A stretch of 64,000 nucleotides of DNA, taken from positions 62,001 to 126,000 of the forward strand of contig NZ_MLYO01000036.1 in the NCBI RefSeq assembly GCF_001866665.1, in the 5' to 3' direction. Source of the stretch: Streptomyces monashensis. GTDB taxonomy: Bacteria; Actinomycetota; Actinomycetes; Streptomycetales; Streptomycetaceae. The position numbers were made by a program, and so were the translations under genes. The notes under the pieces were generated by a model, which saw nothing but the letters and a program-made list of their open reading frames with translations, was not told where the DNA came from and ran no database searches. How positions within the stretch are numbered: position 1 is the stretch's first letter; each line of letters starts with the position of its first letter. Below, piece by piece: positions 29,162 to 37,294 of this stretch.

Positions 29162-29194
29162 GGCTGCCAACCCTATGCGGTCGCCGGCTTACGT

Positions 29195-30085
29195 CTACGG
29201 GGTGTCCGGAGAGTGGATCATCGCAGGATCGGCGGGGTCCGGCACCCGGTCGCTCCAGCCGCCGGGGACGACACGGCCCTGCTGGGCGCGGAAGCGGACG
29301 GGGGCGAGGCCCACACGGCGCGCGAAGAGCCGGGAGAAGTAGGCGGGGTCGTCGTAGCCCACGCGGCGTGCGACGGCCGCGACGGGCAGCTCGGTGGCGG
29401 CGAGGAGTTCCTTGGCGCGGGCGAGGCGGATGCCGAGCAGGTAGTCCTTGGGGCTGCACCCGGCGGCCCGGCGGACGGCGCCGCGCAGCTCGGCGGGGGT
29501 CATGCCGTGCACGCGCGCGTGGTCGGCGACGCTCATCGGGGTGCAGGCGTCCCGGGCGAGGGCCTCCAGCACCTGGTCGCCGTCCGGGGCGAGGTCGGCG
29601 CGGGCCCGGCGCAGGGCGACGAGGAGTTCGTGCACGGCGGCGCCGGTCTCCACCTCCAGCAGGGGGTTGCCCCGGCGGGCGGCGCGGACGATGCGGGCGA
29701 CCACCGCGCGGGGCCCGGAGGCGTCGGAGAGCGGCACGACGGGCCGCTCCGGCTCGATGTAGCCGAGCTCGGTGTACGTCGCGGCGGCGGGCCCGGCGAA
29801 GTCGACGAAGCCCTCGTCCCAGCCGGTGCCCGGGTCGGGCGCGTAGTGGTGGGGCACGCCGGGCGTGAGCCAGAGCAGCGCGGGCGCGGTGACGGCCGTA
29901 CGGCGGCCGTCCGCGGCCCGGTACCAGCCGCCGCCCGAACTGATCACGACGGCGACGTGGTGGTCGAGGGTGCGCGGGCCGACCACGGGCAGCGCGCCGT
30001 GCTGGAGGCCGACGCCGAGACAGACCAGGCCGAGGCGGTGGTGCGCGGGAGCGGGGCTGAAGAACCGCATCCAGGTCTGGTACAT
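29195..30085 (-). CDS. AraC-family transcriptional regulator
   Basis: The 296-residue regulator starts at ATG 30085 behind a perfect GGGAGGAGC site. The N-terminal half is a cupin-like ligand domain (LDHHVAVVISSGGGWYRAADGRR, WLTPGVPHHYAPDPG). The C-terminal half has two helix-turn-helix motifs (SVADHARVHGMTPAELRGAVRRAAG and LPVAAVARRVGYDDPAYFSRLFARRVG). It is divergent from a GH35 beta-galactosidase gene, with 113 bp between starts, so it probably controls that gene in response to a sugar. Two TTTGTCCA-like boxes one double-turn apart lie in the shared promoter. Confidence 0.9.
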   Translation of the reverse strand: MYQTWMRFFSPAPAHHRLGLVCLGVGLQHGALPVVGPRTLDHHVAVVISSGGGWYRAADGRRTAVTAPALLWLTPGVPHHYAPDPGTGWDEGFVDFAGPAAATYTELGYIEPERPVVPLSDASGPRAVVARIVRAARRGNPLLEVETGAAVHELLVALRRARADLAPDGDQVLEALARDACTPMSVADHARVHGMTPAELRGAVRRAAGCSPKDYLLGIRLARAKELLAATELPVAAVARRVGYDDPAYFSRLFARRVGLAPVRFRAQQGRVVPGGWSDRVPDPADPAMIHSPDTP

Positions 30086-30133
30086 CGGCGCTCCTCCCGG
30101 CGTCGGCCACCACGGATTCCCGCCGCGCGGCGT

Positions 30134-30162
30134 TTTGTCCAAGCACCGCCGATCTTCGTCCA
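30134..30162. promoter_or_regulatory. Direct repeat, candidate AraC-family operator
   Basis: TTTGTCCA (30134-30141) and TTCGTCCA (30155-30162) are 7/8 identical direct repeats spaced 21 bp start to start, two helical turns. This is the arrangement favoured by dimeric AraC-type regulators. They lie in the 113-bp divergent region between the AraC gene and the GH35 gene, 37 bp before the latter's start. Inference from spacing only. Confidence 0.4.
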
Positions 30163-30198
30163 TGGCATGGCGCTCCGCCAGGGGCGAGACTGGGCGGC

Positions 30199-31956
30199 AT
30201 GAGCGAGTTCACGGTGGGGGAAAGCGATTTCCTGCTGGACGGGCGACCGGTGCGGCTGCTGTCCGGGGCCCTGCACTACTTCCGGGTGCACGAGGCGCAG
30301 TGGCGGCACCGGCTGGCGATGCTGCGGGCGATGGGCCTGAACTGCGTGGAGACGTACGTCCCGTGGAATCTGCACCAGCCGCGCCCCGGCACGTTCCGGG
30401 ACGTGCAGGCGCTCGGCCGGTTCCTCGACGCGGTCCGGGAGGAGGGCCTGTGGGCGATCGTGCGGCCCGGCCCCTACATCTGCGCCGAGTGGGAGAACGG
30501 CGGCCTGCCGGCGTGGCTGACCCACGAGGTGGGCACACGCGCGCGTACCCGGGACGAACAGTACCTGTCGCATGTACGCGCGTGGTTCCGCCGTCTGCTG
30601 CCCGAGATCGTGCCCCGGCAGCTGGACCGCGGCGGTGCGGTGCTCATGGTGCAGGTCGAGAACGAGTACGGCAGCTACGGCAGCGACACCGGCCATCTGG
30701 GCGAGCTGGCCGGGCTGCTGCGCGCGGAAGGGGTCACGGTCCCGCTGTTCACCTCGGACGGCCCCGAGGACCACATGCTGACCGGGGGGTCGCTGCCCGG
30801 GGTGCTCGCCACGGTGAACTTCGGCTCGCACGCGCGCGTGGGCTTCGAGACACTGCGCCGTCACCGCCCCGAGGGCCCGCTGATGTGCATGGAGTTCTGG
30901 TGCGGCTGGTTCGACCACTGGTCCGGCGATCACGTCGTACGCGACCCCGACGAGGCCGCGGAGGCGCTGCGGGAGATCCTCGACGCGGGGGCCTCGGTGA
31001 ACCTGTACATGGCGCACGGCGGCACGAGCTTCGGGGGCTGGGCCGGCGCCAACCGGGGCGGCGGCGAGCTGCACGAGGGCCCGCTGGAGCCGGACGTGAC
31101 GTCGTACGACTACGACGCCCCGGTCGACGAACAGGGCCTGCCCACCGAGAAGTTCTGGCGCTTCCGCGAGATCCTCGCCGCGTACGGCTCGGGCCCGCTG
31201 CCGGAACTTCCGCCGCGGCCATCCGTGTTGGAGGCACCGGCCGAGGCGTCACTCACCGGCTGGGCAGGGCGGGACACCGTACTGGAGACGCTGGGCGGCG
31301 AGGAGCGCGCGACGCCCGTGCCGCCGTCCTTCGAGGAGCTGGGCATCACCCGGGGCCTGGTGCGGTACGCGGTGGAGGTGCCGGGGCCACGGCAGCCGTA
31401 CCCGCTGAGCGTGCGCGGGCTGCGGGACCTGGCGGTGGTGTACGTCGACGGGGCGCGGGCCGGGGTGCTCACCGAGGAGGAGCCGGCTCTGAAGGAGCCC
31501 GTCGCGGGCCCCGCGCGCGTGGAGCTGTGGGTGGAGTCCCTGGGCCGGGTGAACTACGGTCCCCGGCTCGGCGAGGCGAAGGGCGTCACCGGCGGCATCC
31601 TGCACGAGCGGCAGTTCCTGCACGGGGTACGCGCGCGTGGGCTGGATCTGGACGCCTTCGACGCCGGCGTGGACGCGGTGCCGTTCGGCCCGCTGCCGCA
31701 GGAGGGCGCCCCGGGGCTGTACCGGGGCACGCTCGCCGTGCGCGGGGCCGGGGACGCCCGGCTGGAGCTGCCCGGCTGGACGCGCGGCTTCGTCTGGATC
31801 AACGGCTTCGGTCTCGGCCGCTACTGGTCGGCGGGCCCCCAGCGGTCCCTGTACGTCCCCGGCCCGGTGCTGCGGGAGGGCGACAACGAGCTGTGGGTGC
31901 TGGAGCTGGAGGAGAGCGCCCCGGACCGGCGGGCGCCCCGGCTGTTCCCCGTGTGA
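30199..31956 (+). CDS. Beta-galactosidase, glycoside hydrolase family 35
   Basis: The 585-residue enzyme starts at ATG 30199. The GH35 TIM barrel occupies about residues 8-320 and shows LLSGALHYFRV, MGLNCVETYVPWNLHQP, RPGPYICAEWENGGLPAWL, the acid/base Glu156 in QVENEYGSYG, and the nucleophile Glu232 in MCMEFWCGWFDHW. C-terminal beta-sandwich domains end with GFVWINGFGLGRYWSAGPQRSLYVP. No signal peptide, so it works on imported galactosides in the cytoplasm. It is divergent from, and probably controlled by, the AraC regulator. Confidence 0.93.
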   Translation: MSEFTVGESDFLLDGRPVRLLSGALHYFRVHEAQWRHRLAMLRAMGLNCVETYVPWNLHQPRPGTFRDVQALGRFLDAVREEGLWAIVRPGPYICAEWENGGLPAWLTHEVGTRARTRDEQYLSHVRAWFRRLLPEIVPRQLDRGGAVLMVQVENEYGSYGSDTGHLGELAGLLRAEGVTVPLFTSDGPEDHMLTGGSLPGVLATVNFGSHARVGFETLRRHRPEGPLMCMEFWCGWFDHWSGDHVVRDPDEAAEALREILDAGASVNLYMAHGGTSFGGWAGANRGGGELHEGPLEPDVTSYDYDAPVDEQGLPTEKFWRFREILAAYGSGPLPELPPRPSVLEAPAEASLTGWAGRDTVLETLGGEERATPVPPSFEELGITRGLVRYAVEVPGPRQPYPLSVRGLRDLAVVYVDGARAGVLTEEEPALKEPVAGPARVELWVESLGRVNYGPRLGEAKGVTGGILHERQFLHGVRARGLDLDAFDAGVDAVPFGPLPQEGAPGLYRGTLAVRGAGDARLELPGWTRGFVWINGFGLGRYWSAGPQRSLYVPGPVLREGDNELWVLELEESAPDRRAPRLFPV

Positions 31957-32014
31957 CCGACGGCCCGCCGCGCCTAGAGTGGAGAGGAGTTCCGGCGTCA
32001 TTGGGGGTGCGGAC

Positions 32015-32896
32015 GTGGCGAACGGCGGACCCGTCGAGCACGGCTACCCGCACCTGGAGACGGTGCGGGCCGCGGTCAACGCGCTCTACAAGCGGCTGTC
32101 CTACGACACCGTCCAGACGTTCTCGACCAGTCTGGCCCCCGCCGACGTGGCCTTCTGCGACACCGACGACCTGCACCTGGGCGCGCAGCGCGTGGCCCGC
32201 GAGATCGTGCGGCACTTCCGGCTGCCGGACGCGCGGCTGATCGTCGGCTTCCGGGAGATGACCCACGCTGCGAACGTCGAACTGGCCGCGGGCCCCGAGT
32301 ACTTCGTCGAACTGAACGACCGTTTCCGCACGCACCGCCGGGACATCGGCGCCGCCCTCGCGCACGAGGTGGCGCACGTCTATCTGCACCGCCTGGACCT
32401 CTCCTTCCCGACCACGGCGGAGAACGAGATCCTCACGGACACGGTGACGACCTACCTGGGCGCGGGCTGGCTGCTGCTGGACGCCTTCCGGGAGGACGCG
32501 GTCTCCTCGCAGAAGCTCGGCTATCTCACCCCCGAGGAGTTCGGCTACGTCCTGGCCAAACGGGCGCTGCTGTTCCGGGAGGACCCGTCGGTGTGGTTCA
32601 CCAGCCCGCAGGCCTACACCGCCTACACCAAGGGCATGACCCAGGCCCGCCGGGACGAGCAGCAGCCACCGCTGACCGGCGCGGGCTGGGCGGGCCGGCG
32701 CCGCTACGCCCACGACCGCCGGCACGCGCCCTCCGCCGCGCCGGGCGCCTCCTACGCCTTCACCCCCGACCCCGCCGGCCACCTCCGCGTCAGCTTCCCC
32801 TGCCCCACCTGCCACCAGCGGATCCGGGTGCCGGTGAAAGGGCGCGTCCGCGCGCGGTGCGGGGTGTGCAGGACGGTGCTGGAGTGCGACACCTAG
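32015..32896 (+). CDS. HExxH metalloprotease-like protein with C-terminal zinc ribbon
   Basis: The 293-residue protein starts at GTG 32015 behind TTGGGGG. The core contains AALAHEVAHVYLHRLDL, an HExxH zinc-peptidase motif at about residue 115, and a downstream acidic segment TTAENEILTDTVTTYLGAGWLLL that could supply the third ligand. The C terminus has two CxxC pairs (CPTCHQ and CGVC) forming a small zinc ribbon, plus VPVKGRVRARCG. No signal peptide or membrane segment, so an intracellular protease or a structural relative is likely. I do not recognise a characterised family. It follows the GH35 gene by 58 bp but is not obviously related to galactoside use. Confidence 0.7.
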   Translation: MANGGPVEHGYPHLETVRAAVNALYKRLSYDTVQTFSTSLAPADVAFCDTDDLHLGAQRVAREIVRHFRLPDARLIVGFREMTHAANVELAAGPEYFVELNDRFRTHRRDIGAALAHEVAHVYLHRLDLSFPTTAENEILTDTVTTYLGAGWLLLDAFREDAVSSQKLGYLTPEEFGYVLAKRALLFREDPSVWFTSPQAYTAYTKGMTQARRDEQQPPLTGAGWAGRRRYAHDRRHAPSAAPGASYAFTPDPAGHLRVSFPCPTCHQRIRVPVKGRVRARCGVCRTVLECDT

Positions 32897-32942
32897 CCCG
32901 TTCACCGGCCTGCCCACCCGACCGCGCCCTGCACCCGCTCTC

Positions 32943-32960
32943 CCTCCGGCGGGCCGGAGG
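32943..32960. terminator. Hairpin between convergent genes
   Basis: CCTCCGG (32943-32949) and CCGGAGG (32954-32960) form a 7-bp stem with a 4-nt loop between the HExxH gene and the convergent SDR gene. It may terminate transcription from both sides. Confidence 0.5.
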
Positions 32961-32970
32961 TCCGAGGGGT

Positions 32971-33876
32971 TCAGGCGCCGTACACCGGCCCCGGCTCCCG
33001 CGCCGCCGTCAGGAGTTCGCGCGCCGTCTCGCCCGCCTCGACCGGGGTCCGGCGTGCTCCCTTGTCGGCGCTGGGGCCCGGCCGCCAGCCCTCCATGACC
33101 GTGATCCGGCCGCCCTCCGCCTCGAACACCCGGCCCGTCACGCCCTCGCTCGCGGCCGAGCCCAGCCAGACCACGAGCGGGGAGACGTTCCCGGGCGCCA
33201 TGACGTCGAAACCGGTCGCCGGAGCCGCCATCGTCTCCGCGAAGGTGCGCTCTGTCATGCGGGTGCGGGCGGCGGGCGCGACGGCGTTGACCTGGACGCC
33301 GTAGCGGGCCAGCTCGGCCGCCGCGACCAGGGTCAGGCCGACGATCCCGGCCTTGGCGGCGCTGTAGTTGCCCTGCCCGACCGAGCCCAGCAGCCCGGCG
33401 CCGCTGCTGGTGTGGACGACCCGGGCCACCGGCGTGCGCCCGGCCTTGGCCTCGGCCCGCCAGTGCGCGGCCGCGTGCTTCAGCGGCAGGAAGTGCCCCT
33501 TCAGGTGGACGCGGATCACGGCGTCCCAGTCGTCCTCGTCGAGATTGACCAGCATCCGGTCGCGCAGGAATCCGGCGTTGCTGACGAGCGTGTCGAGCCG
33601 GCCGTACGTCTGCAGGGCCGTCCGGACCAGGGACGCGGCGCCCTCGGCCGTGGCGACGTCGCCGCCGTGCGCCACCGCCTCGCCGCCGGCGGCCCGGATC
33701 TCCGCGACGACGGTCTCGGCCGGGCTCTTCGCGTCGCGGGCTCCGTCCAGCCCGACGCCCAGATCGTTGACGACCACCCGAGCCCCCTCGGCCGCGAAGG
33801 CGAGGGCGTGGGCGCGGCCAAGACCGCGGCCGGCGCCGGTGACGACGACGACCCGGCCGTCGCAGAGTGCGCTCAT
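32971..33876 (-). CDS. SDR-family dehydrogenase of the steroid C/D-ring cluster (Rv3548c-like)
   Basis: The 301-residue protein starts at ATG 33876, within the stop of the preceding SDR gene, behind GGGAGATG. It is a classical short-chain dehydrogenase: cofactor motif VTGAGRGLGRAHALAFAAEGA, LVSNAGFLRDRM, and the catalytic Ser in VVHTSSGAGLLG with YSAAKAG. A C-terminal extension (about 255-301) resembles the multifunctional-enzyme-type 3-hydroxyacyl-CoA dehydrogenases. By position and size it corresponds to M. tuberculosis Rv3548c, a KstR2-regulated SDR whose exact step is not firmly assigned. It is the distal gene of a two-SDR operon read away from echA20. Confidence 0.78.
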   Translation of the reverse strand: MSALCDGRVVVVTGAGRGLGRAHALAFAAEGARVVVNDLGVGLDGARDAKSPAETVVAEIRAAGGEAVAHGGDVATAEGAASLVRTALQTYGRLDTLVSNAGFLRDRMLVNLDEDDWDAVIRVHLKGHFLPLKHAAAHWRAEAKAGRTPVARVVHTSSGAGLLGSVGQGNYSAAKAGIVGLTLVAAAELARYGVQVNAVAPAARTRMTERTFAETMAAPATGFDVMAPGNVSPLVVWLGSAASEGVTGRVFEAEGGRITVMEGWRPGPSADKGARRTPVEAGETARELLTAAREPGPVYGA

Positions 33877-34655
33877 CTCACATCTCCCGGTTGACGGTTG
33901 GCTGTTGAGGCGTTCAGGAAGGCGGGCCGCTCCCCGCCGCCGTGCACGTGCAGGCACGCCCCGCTGATGTAGGCGGCCGCGTCGGAGGCGAGGAAGACCG
34001 CCGCGCCGCCGACGTCGGCGGGGGCGGCGAGCCGGCCGAGCGGGACGGTGCGGGAGACGGCGGCGACGCCGTCCGGGCCGCCGTAGTGCAGGTGTGCCAG
34101 TTCGGTGCGGACCATGCCGACCACGAGCGTGTTGACGCGGACCTCCGGCGCCCACTCCACGGCCATGGACGCGGCCAGGTTCGCCAGGCCCGCCTTGGCG
34201 GCGCCGTACGCGGCCGAGCCGGGCGAGGGCCGGGTGCCGCTGACGCTGCCGACCATGACGACCGAGCCCCGGCTGCGCCGCAGGTGCTCGTACGCGGCGA
34301 GGGACGCGGTCAGCGGGGCGATCAGATTCAGCTCGACGACCCTGGCGTGCCGATCGGCGTCGGCGTCGGCCAGCAGCCGGTACGGCGTGCCTCCGGCGTT
34401 GTTGACGAGCACGTCCAGCCGGGGCAGACCGGCGAAGAAGTCCCGTACGGCAGGCGGATCACGCAGGTCGAGCGGGGCGAACTCCACGCCGTCGACGGCG
34501 AGTTCGGGAGGACGGCGGGCGCAGGCCAGGACACGGGCTCCGGCCTCGGCAAAGGCCCGCGCTATCCCGGCACCGACGCCCCGGGTGCCGCCGGTGACCA
34601 CCACGGTGGTGGCGCGCGACGCCTCGTCCACAGGGTGCGCCGTCGAGTTATCCAC
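33873..34655 (-). CDS. SDR-family oxidoreductase of the steroid C/D-ring cluster (Rv3549c-like)
   Basis: The 260-residue protein starts at GTG 34655 behind GGGAGGCCCT. It has the SDR cofactor motif VTGGTRGVGAGIARAFAEAGA, LVNNAGGTPYRLL, the active site VMVGSVSGTRPSPGSAAYGAAKAG, and ends in HVHGGGERPAF. It is the first gene of the leftward SDR pair, and its promoter region contains the KstR2-like operator shared with echA20. The M. tuberculosis counterpart by position is Rv3549c. It probably oxidises or reduces a hydroxyacyl intermediate in HIP catabolism; the step is not settled. The GTGGATAA start region happens to contain a DnaA-box match. Confidence 0.78.
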   Translation of the reverse strand: MDNSTAHPVDEASRATTVVVTGGTRGVGAGIARAFAEAGARVLACARRPPELAVDGVEFAPLDLRDPPAVRDFFAGLPRLDVLVNNAGGTPYRLLADADADRHARVVELNLIAPLTASLAAYEHLRRSRGSVVMVGSVSGTRPSPGSAAYGAAKAGLANLAASMAVEWAPEVRVNTLVVGMVRTELAHLHYGGPDGVAAVSRTVPLGRLAAPADVGGAAVFLASDAAAYISGACLHVHGGGERPAFLNASTANRQPGDVR

Positions 34656-34706
34656 AGGGCCTCCCGCTTGTCCGCGCAGGCTGCTAGCTTCGGAGCCATC
34701 GCACCT

Positions 34707-34720
34707 AACAAATGTTTGGT
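34707..34720. promoter_or_regulatory. Putative KstR2 operator 1
   Basis: AACAAATGTTTGGT (reverse complement ACCAAACATTTGTT) matches the KstR2 palindrome I know from mycobacteria and rhodococci, AnCAAGnnCTTGnT, at all but two of the ten defined positions. The flanks extend the match to the second site at 40997 (ACCAAACAnTTGTTAGG). It lies between the divergent SDR pair and echA20-ipdABC and should repress both in the absence of HIP-CoA. Confidence 0.65.
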
Positions 34721-34741
34721 GGAAAGGTAGCTGATGCGGCC

Positions 34742-35659
34742 ATGGGTGTCTCCCGTTCGTCCCCGGAAAAAGGGATTTCCGTCGTCACGGTCGACTTCCC
34801 GCCGGTGAACGCGCTGCCGGTGCGCGGCTGGTCCGAGCTGGCCGCGGCCGTGCGCGCATCCGGCCGCGCCGCGGACGTCCGCTGTGTCGTGCTGGCCGCC
34901 GAGGGCCGCGGGTTCAACGCGGGCGTGGACATCAAGGAGATACAGGCGGCCGGTCAAGAGGCCCTGATCGGCGCCAACCACGGCTGCGCCGAGGCCTTCG
35001 CGGCGGTGTACGAGTGCGCGGTCCCGGTGGTCGCGGCGGTGCAGGGCTTCTGTCTGGGCGGCGGCATAGGCCTGGTGGGCAACGCGGACGCGATCGTGGC
35101 GAGCGAGGACGCCGTCTTCGGGCTGCCCGAGCTGGACCGGGGCGCGCTGGGCGCCGCGACCCATCTGGCCCGGCTGGTCCCGCAGCACCTGATGCGCGCC
35201 CTGTACTACACGGGGCGCACGGCGAGCGCCGACGAACTGCACCGGCACGGCTCGGTGTGGCGGGTGGTGCCACGGCCTGAACTGCGGGACGCGGCTCTGG
35301 GGCTGGCACGCGAGATCGCCGCGAAGGACGGCCAACTGCTGCGCATGGCGAAGACCGCGATCAACGGCATCGACCCGGTCGACGTCCGCCGCAGCTACCG
35401 CTTCGAGCAGGGCTTCACCTTCGAGGCCAACCTCAGCGGACTGGCCGACCGGGTCCGCGACACGTTCGGGACGGGCGAGAGGGGCGGCGGGGGCGGCAGG
35501 GGCAGGGCGGCCGGCAGGAGCGACACAGCCGGGATCGGTGACACGGCCGACGAGGGCGGCGCCGTCGGTGGGAGCGGCGGCGCGGCCGAAGACCGCGCCG
35601 CGGCCGGAAACGGTGCCACATCAGCGAAGAGCGACACATCGGGGAAGGAGGGCGCATAG
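34742..35659 (+). CDS. echA20: Enoyl-CoA hydratase/isomerase-family ring-opening hydrolase EchA20
   Basis: The protein has 305 residues from ATG 34742; an in-frame start at 34712 lies inside the operator and is unlikely. The crotonase core shows VDFPPVNALPVRGW, LAAEGRGFNAGVDIKEIQAAG with the oxyanion hole, and VPVVAAVQGFCLGGGIGLVGNADAIVASEDAVFGLPELDRG. In the HIP pathway EchA20 hydrolytically opens ring D. The core ends around residue 250 (RVRDTFGTGE). It is followed by about 50 residues of Gly/Ala/Ser/Asp-rich low complexity (RSDTAGIGDTADEGGAVGGSG) that known EchA20 proteins lack. First gene of the echA20-ipdA-ipdB-ipdC operon; ipdA begins directly after its stop. Confidence 0.82.
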   Translation: MGVSRSSPEKGISVVTVDFPPVNALPVRGWSELAAAVRASGRAADVRCVVLAAEGRGFNAGVDIKEIQAAGQEALIGANHGCAEAFAAVYECAVPVVAAVQGFCLGGGIGLVGNADAIVASEDAVFGLPELDRGALGAATHLARLVPQHLMRALYYTGRTASADELHRHGSVWRVVPRPELRDAALGLAREIAAKDGQLLRMAKTAINGIDPVDVRRSYRFEQGFTFEANLSGLADRVRDTFGTGERGGGGGRGRAAGRSDTAGIGDTADEGGAVGGSGGAAEDRAAAGNGATSAKSDTSGKEGA

Positions 35660-36511
35660 GTGGGCGACAAGACGATGAGCGCCGACGAGGTGGTCTCCCG
35701 GCTGCAGAGCGGGATGACCCTCGGCATCGGCGGCTGGGGATCGAGGCGCAAGCCGATGACGCTGGTCAGAGCCCTGCTGCGGACGGACATCACGGACCTG
35801 ACGGTCGTGTCGTACGGCGGCCCGGACGTCGGGATGCTGGCCGCGGCCGGCCGGATCCGCAAACTGGTCACGGCCTTCGTCACCCTCGACTCGATCCCGC
35901 TCGAGCCGCACTACCGGGCGGCGCGCGAGCGGGCGGGGTTCGAGCTGACGGAGGTCGACGAGGGCATGTTCCTGTCGGGCCTGCGCGCGGCGGCGCACCG
36001 GCTGCCCTTCCTGCCGGTGCGGGCGGGCCTCGGCTCGGACGTCATGCGGATCAACCCGCACCTGAAGACGATCACGTCGCCGTACGAGGACGGGGAGACG
36101 CTGGTGGCGATGCCCGCCCTGTGGATGGACGCGGCCCTCATCCACATGAGCCGCGCCGACCGGCTGGGCAACGGGCAGTACCTGGGCCCGGATCCCTACT
36201 TCGACGACCTGTTCTGCGCGGCGGCGGACGCGGCCTACGTCTCCTGCGAACGGATCGTGGACACAGCCGAGCTGACCAAGGCGGCGCCGCCACAGTCGCT
36301 GCTGCTCAAACGCCTCGCCGTGACCGGCGTGGTGGAGGCGCCGAACGGCGCGCACTTCACGTCCTGCTCGCCGGACTACGACAGGGACGAGGAGTTCCAG
36401 CGGCTCTACGCCACCACGCCCTGGCCGGAGTTCGCCGAGCGGTTCCTCGGCCCGGCCGAGGAGGCCTATCGGGCGGCGGTTCGGAAGTGGCGGAAGGAGC
36501 AGGCGGGATGA
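35660..36511 (+). CDS. ipdA: COCHEA-CoA hydrolase subunit IpdA (CoA-transferase fold)
   Basis: The 283-residue protein starts at GTG 35660, immediately after the echA20 stop, behind GGAGGGCG. It belongs to the class I CoA-transferase alpha family (SGMTLGIGGWGSRRKPMTLVRAL, LTVVSYGGPDVGMLAAAGR, FLPVRAGLGSDVM, ALIHMSRADRLGNGQYLG). IpdAB resembles a glutaconate CoA-transferase but acts as a CoA-dependent hydrolase that opens ring C of the steroid-derived COCHEA-CoA. The segment PHLKTITSPYEDGETLVAMPAL is characteristic of this branch. It overlaps ipdB (ATGA), consistent with an alpha-beta complex. Confidence 0.85.
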   Translation: MGDKTMSADEVVSRLQSGMTLGIGGWGSRRKPMTLVRALLRTDITDLTVVSYGGPDVGMLAAAGRIRKLVTAFVTLDSIPLEPHYRAARERAGFELTEVDEGMFLSGLRAAAHRLPFLPVRAGLGSDVMRINPHLKTITSPYEDGETLVAMPALWMDAALIHMSRADRLGNGQYLGPDPYFDDLFCAAADAAYVSCERIVDTAELTKAAPPQSLLLKRLAVTGVVEAPNGAHFTSCSPDYDRDEEFQRLYATTPWPEFAERFLGPAEEAYRAAVRKWRKEQAG

Positions 36512-37287
36512 GCACACCGGAGACTGCGGACACGCGGGCACCCCTTTCCCCGCCCACCCGCGCCGAGTACTGCGTGATCGCCTGCGCCGAGGCCTGGCGC
36601 GGGGCCGGGGAGATCCTGGCGAGCCCGATGGGTCTGGTCCCCTCGCTGGGGGCGCGGCTGGCCCGGCTCACCTTCGCGCCGGACCTCCTGCTGACCGACG
36701 GCGAGGCTCTGCTGGTCGGCCCCGACGGCACGCCCGAGGGCTGGTTGCCGTACCGGCAGCATCTGGAGCTGGTGGCGGGCGGGCGCCGGCACGTGATGAT
36801 GGGCGCGAGCCAGATCGACCGGTACGGCAACCAGAACATCTCCTGCATCGGCGACTGGTCGCACCCTCGCCGCCAGCTGCTCGGGATGCGCGGAGCGCCA
36901 CTCAACACGCTGAACAATCCGACGAGTTACTGGATCCCGAGACACTCCCGACGGGTGTTCGTGGAGCGGGTGGACGTGGTGTGCGGGGTGGGGTACGACC
37001 GGGCGGCCGGGCTGGGCGACGCGGCCCGCTTCCACGGCCTCGGACGGGTGGTGTCCGACCTCGGCGCCTTCGACTTCGCCACCCCCGACCACTCCATGCG
37101 GCTGGCCTCGCTGCATCCCGGGGTGAGCGTGGAGCAGGTGCGGGAGGCGACGGGTTTCGCGCTCACCGTGCCGGACGAGGTGCCCCGCACCCGGGAGCCG
37201 GAGGAGGCGGAACTGCGGCTGATCCGCGAGGTGCTGGACCCCGCCGGCGCGCGGACGCGCGAGGTGCCCGAGGCGGCGAGGGGGTGA
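36508..37287 (+). CDS. ipdB: COCHEA-CoA hydrolase subunit IpdB
   Basis: The 259-residue protein starts at ATG 36508 inside the ipdA stop. It is the beta partner of the CoA-transferase-like heterodimer: YCVIACAEAWRGAGEILASPMG, MMGASQIDRYGNQNISCIGDW, LNTLNNPTSYWIPRHSRRVFVERVDVVCGVGYDRA and VVSDLGAFDFATPDHSMRLASLHPGVSVEQV. Classical family-I CoA-transferases carry a catalytic Glu in an SExG motif in this subunit; here that region reads LNNPTSYW, as expected for IpdB-type hydrolases rather than transferases. ipdC follows after 7 bp. Confidence 0.85.
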   Translation: MSTPETADTRAPLSPPTRAEYCVIACAEAWRGAGEILASPMGLVPSLGARLARLTFAPDLLLTDGEALLVGPDGTPEGWLPYRQHLELVAGGRRHVMMGASQIDRYGNQNISCIGDWSHPRRQLLGMRGAPLNTLNNPTSYWIPRHSRRVFVERVDVVCGVGYDRAAGLGDAARFHGLGRVVSDLGAFDFATPDHSMRLASLHPGVSVEQVREATGFALTVPDEVPRTREPEEAELRLIREVLDPAGARTREVPEAARG

Positions 37288-37294
37288 GGGGCGG

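Noticed and set aside
34648..34656. Perfect DnaA box TTATCCACA
   Set aside because: It is single and coincides with the GTGGATAAC start of an SDR gene; no cluster of boxes, AT-rich unwinding element or replication gene is nearby.
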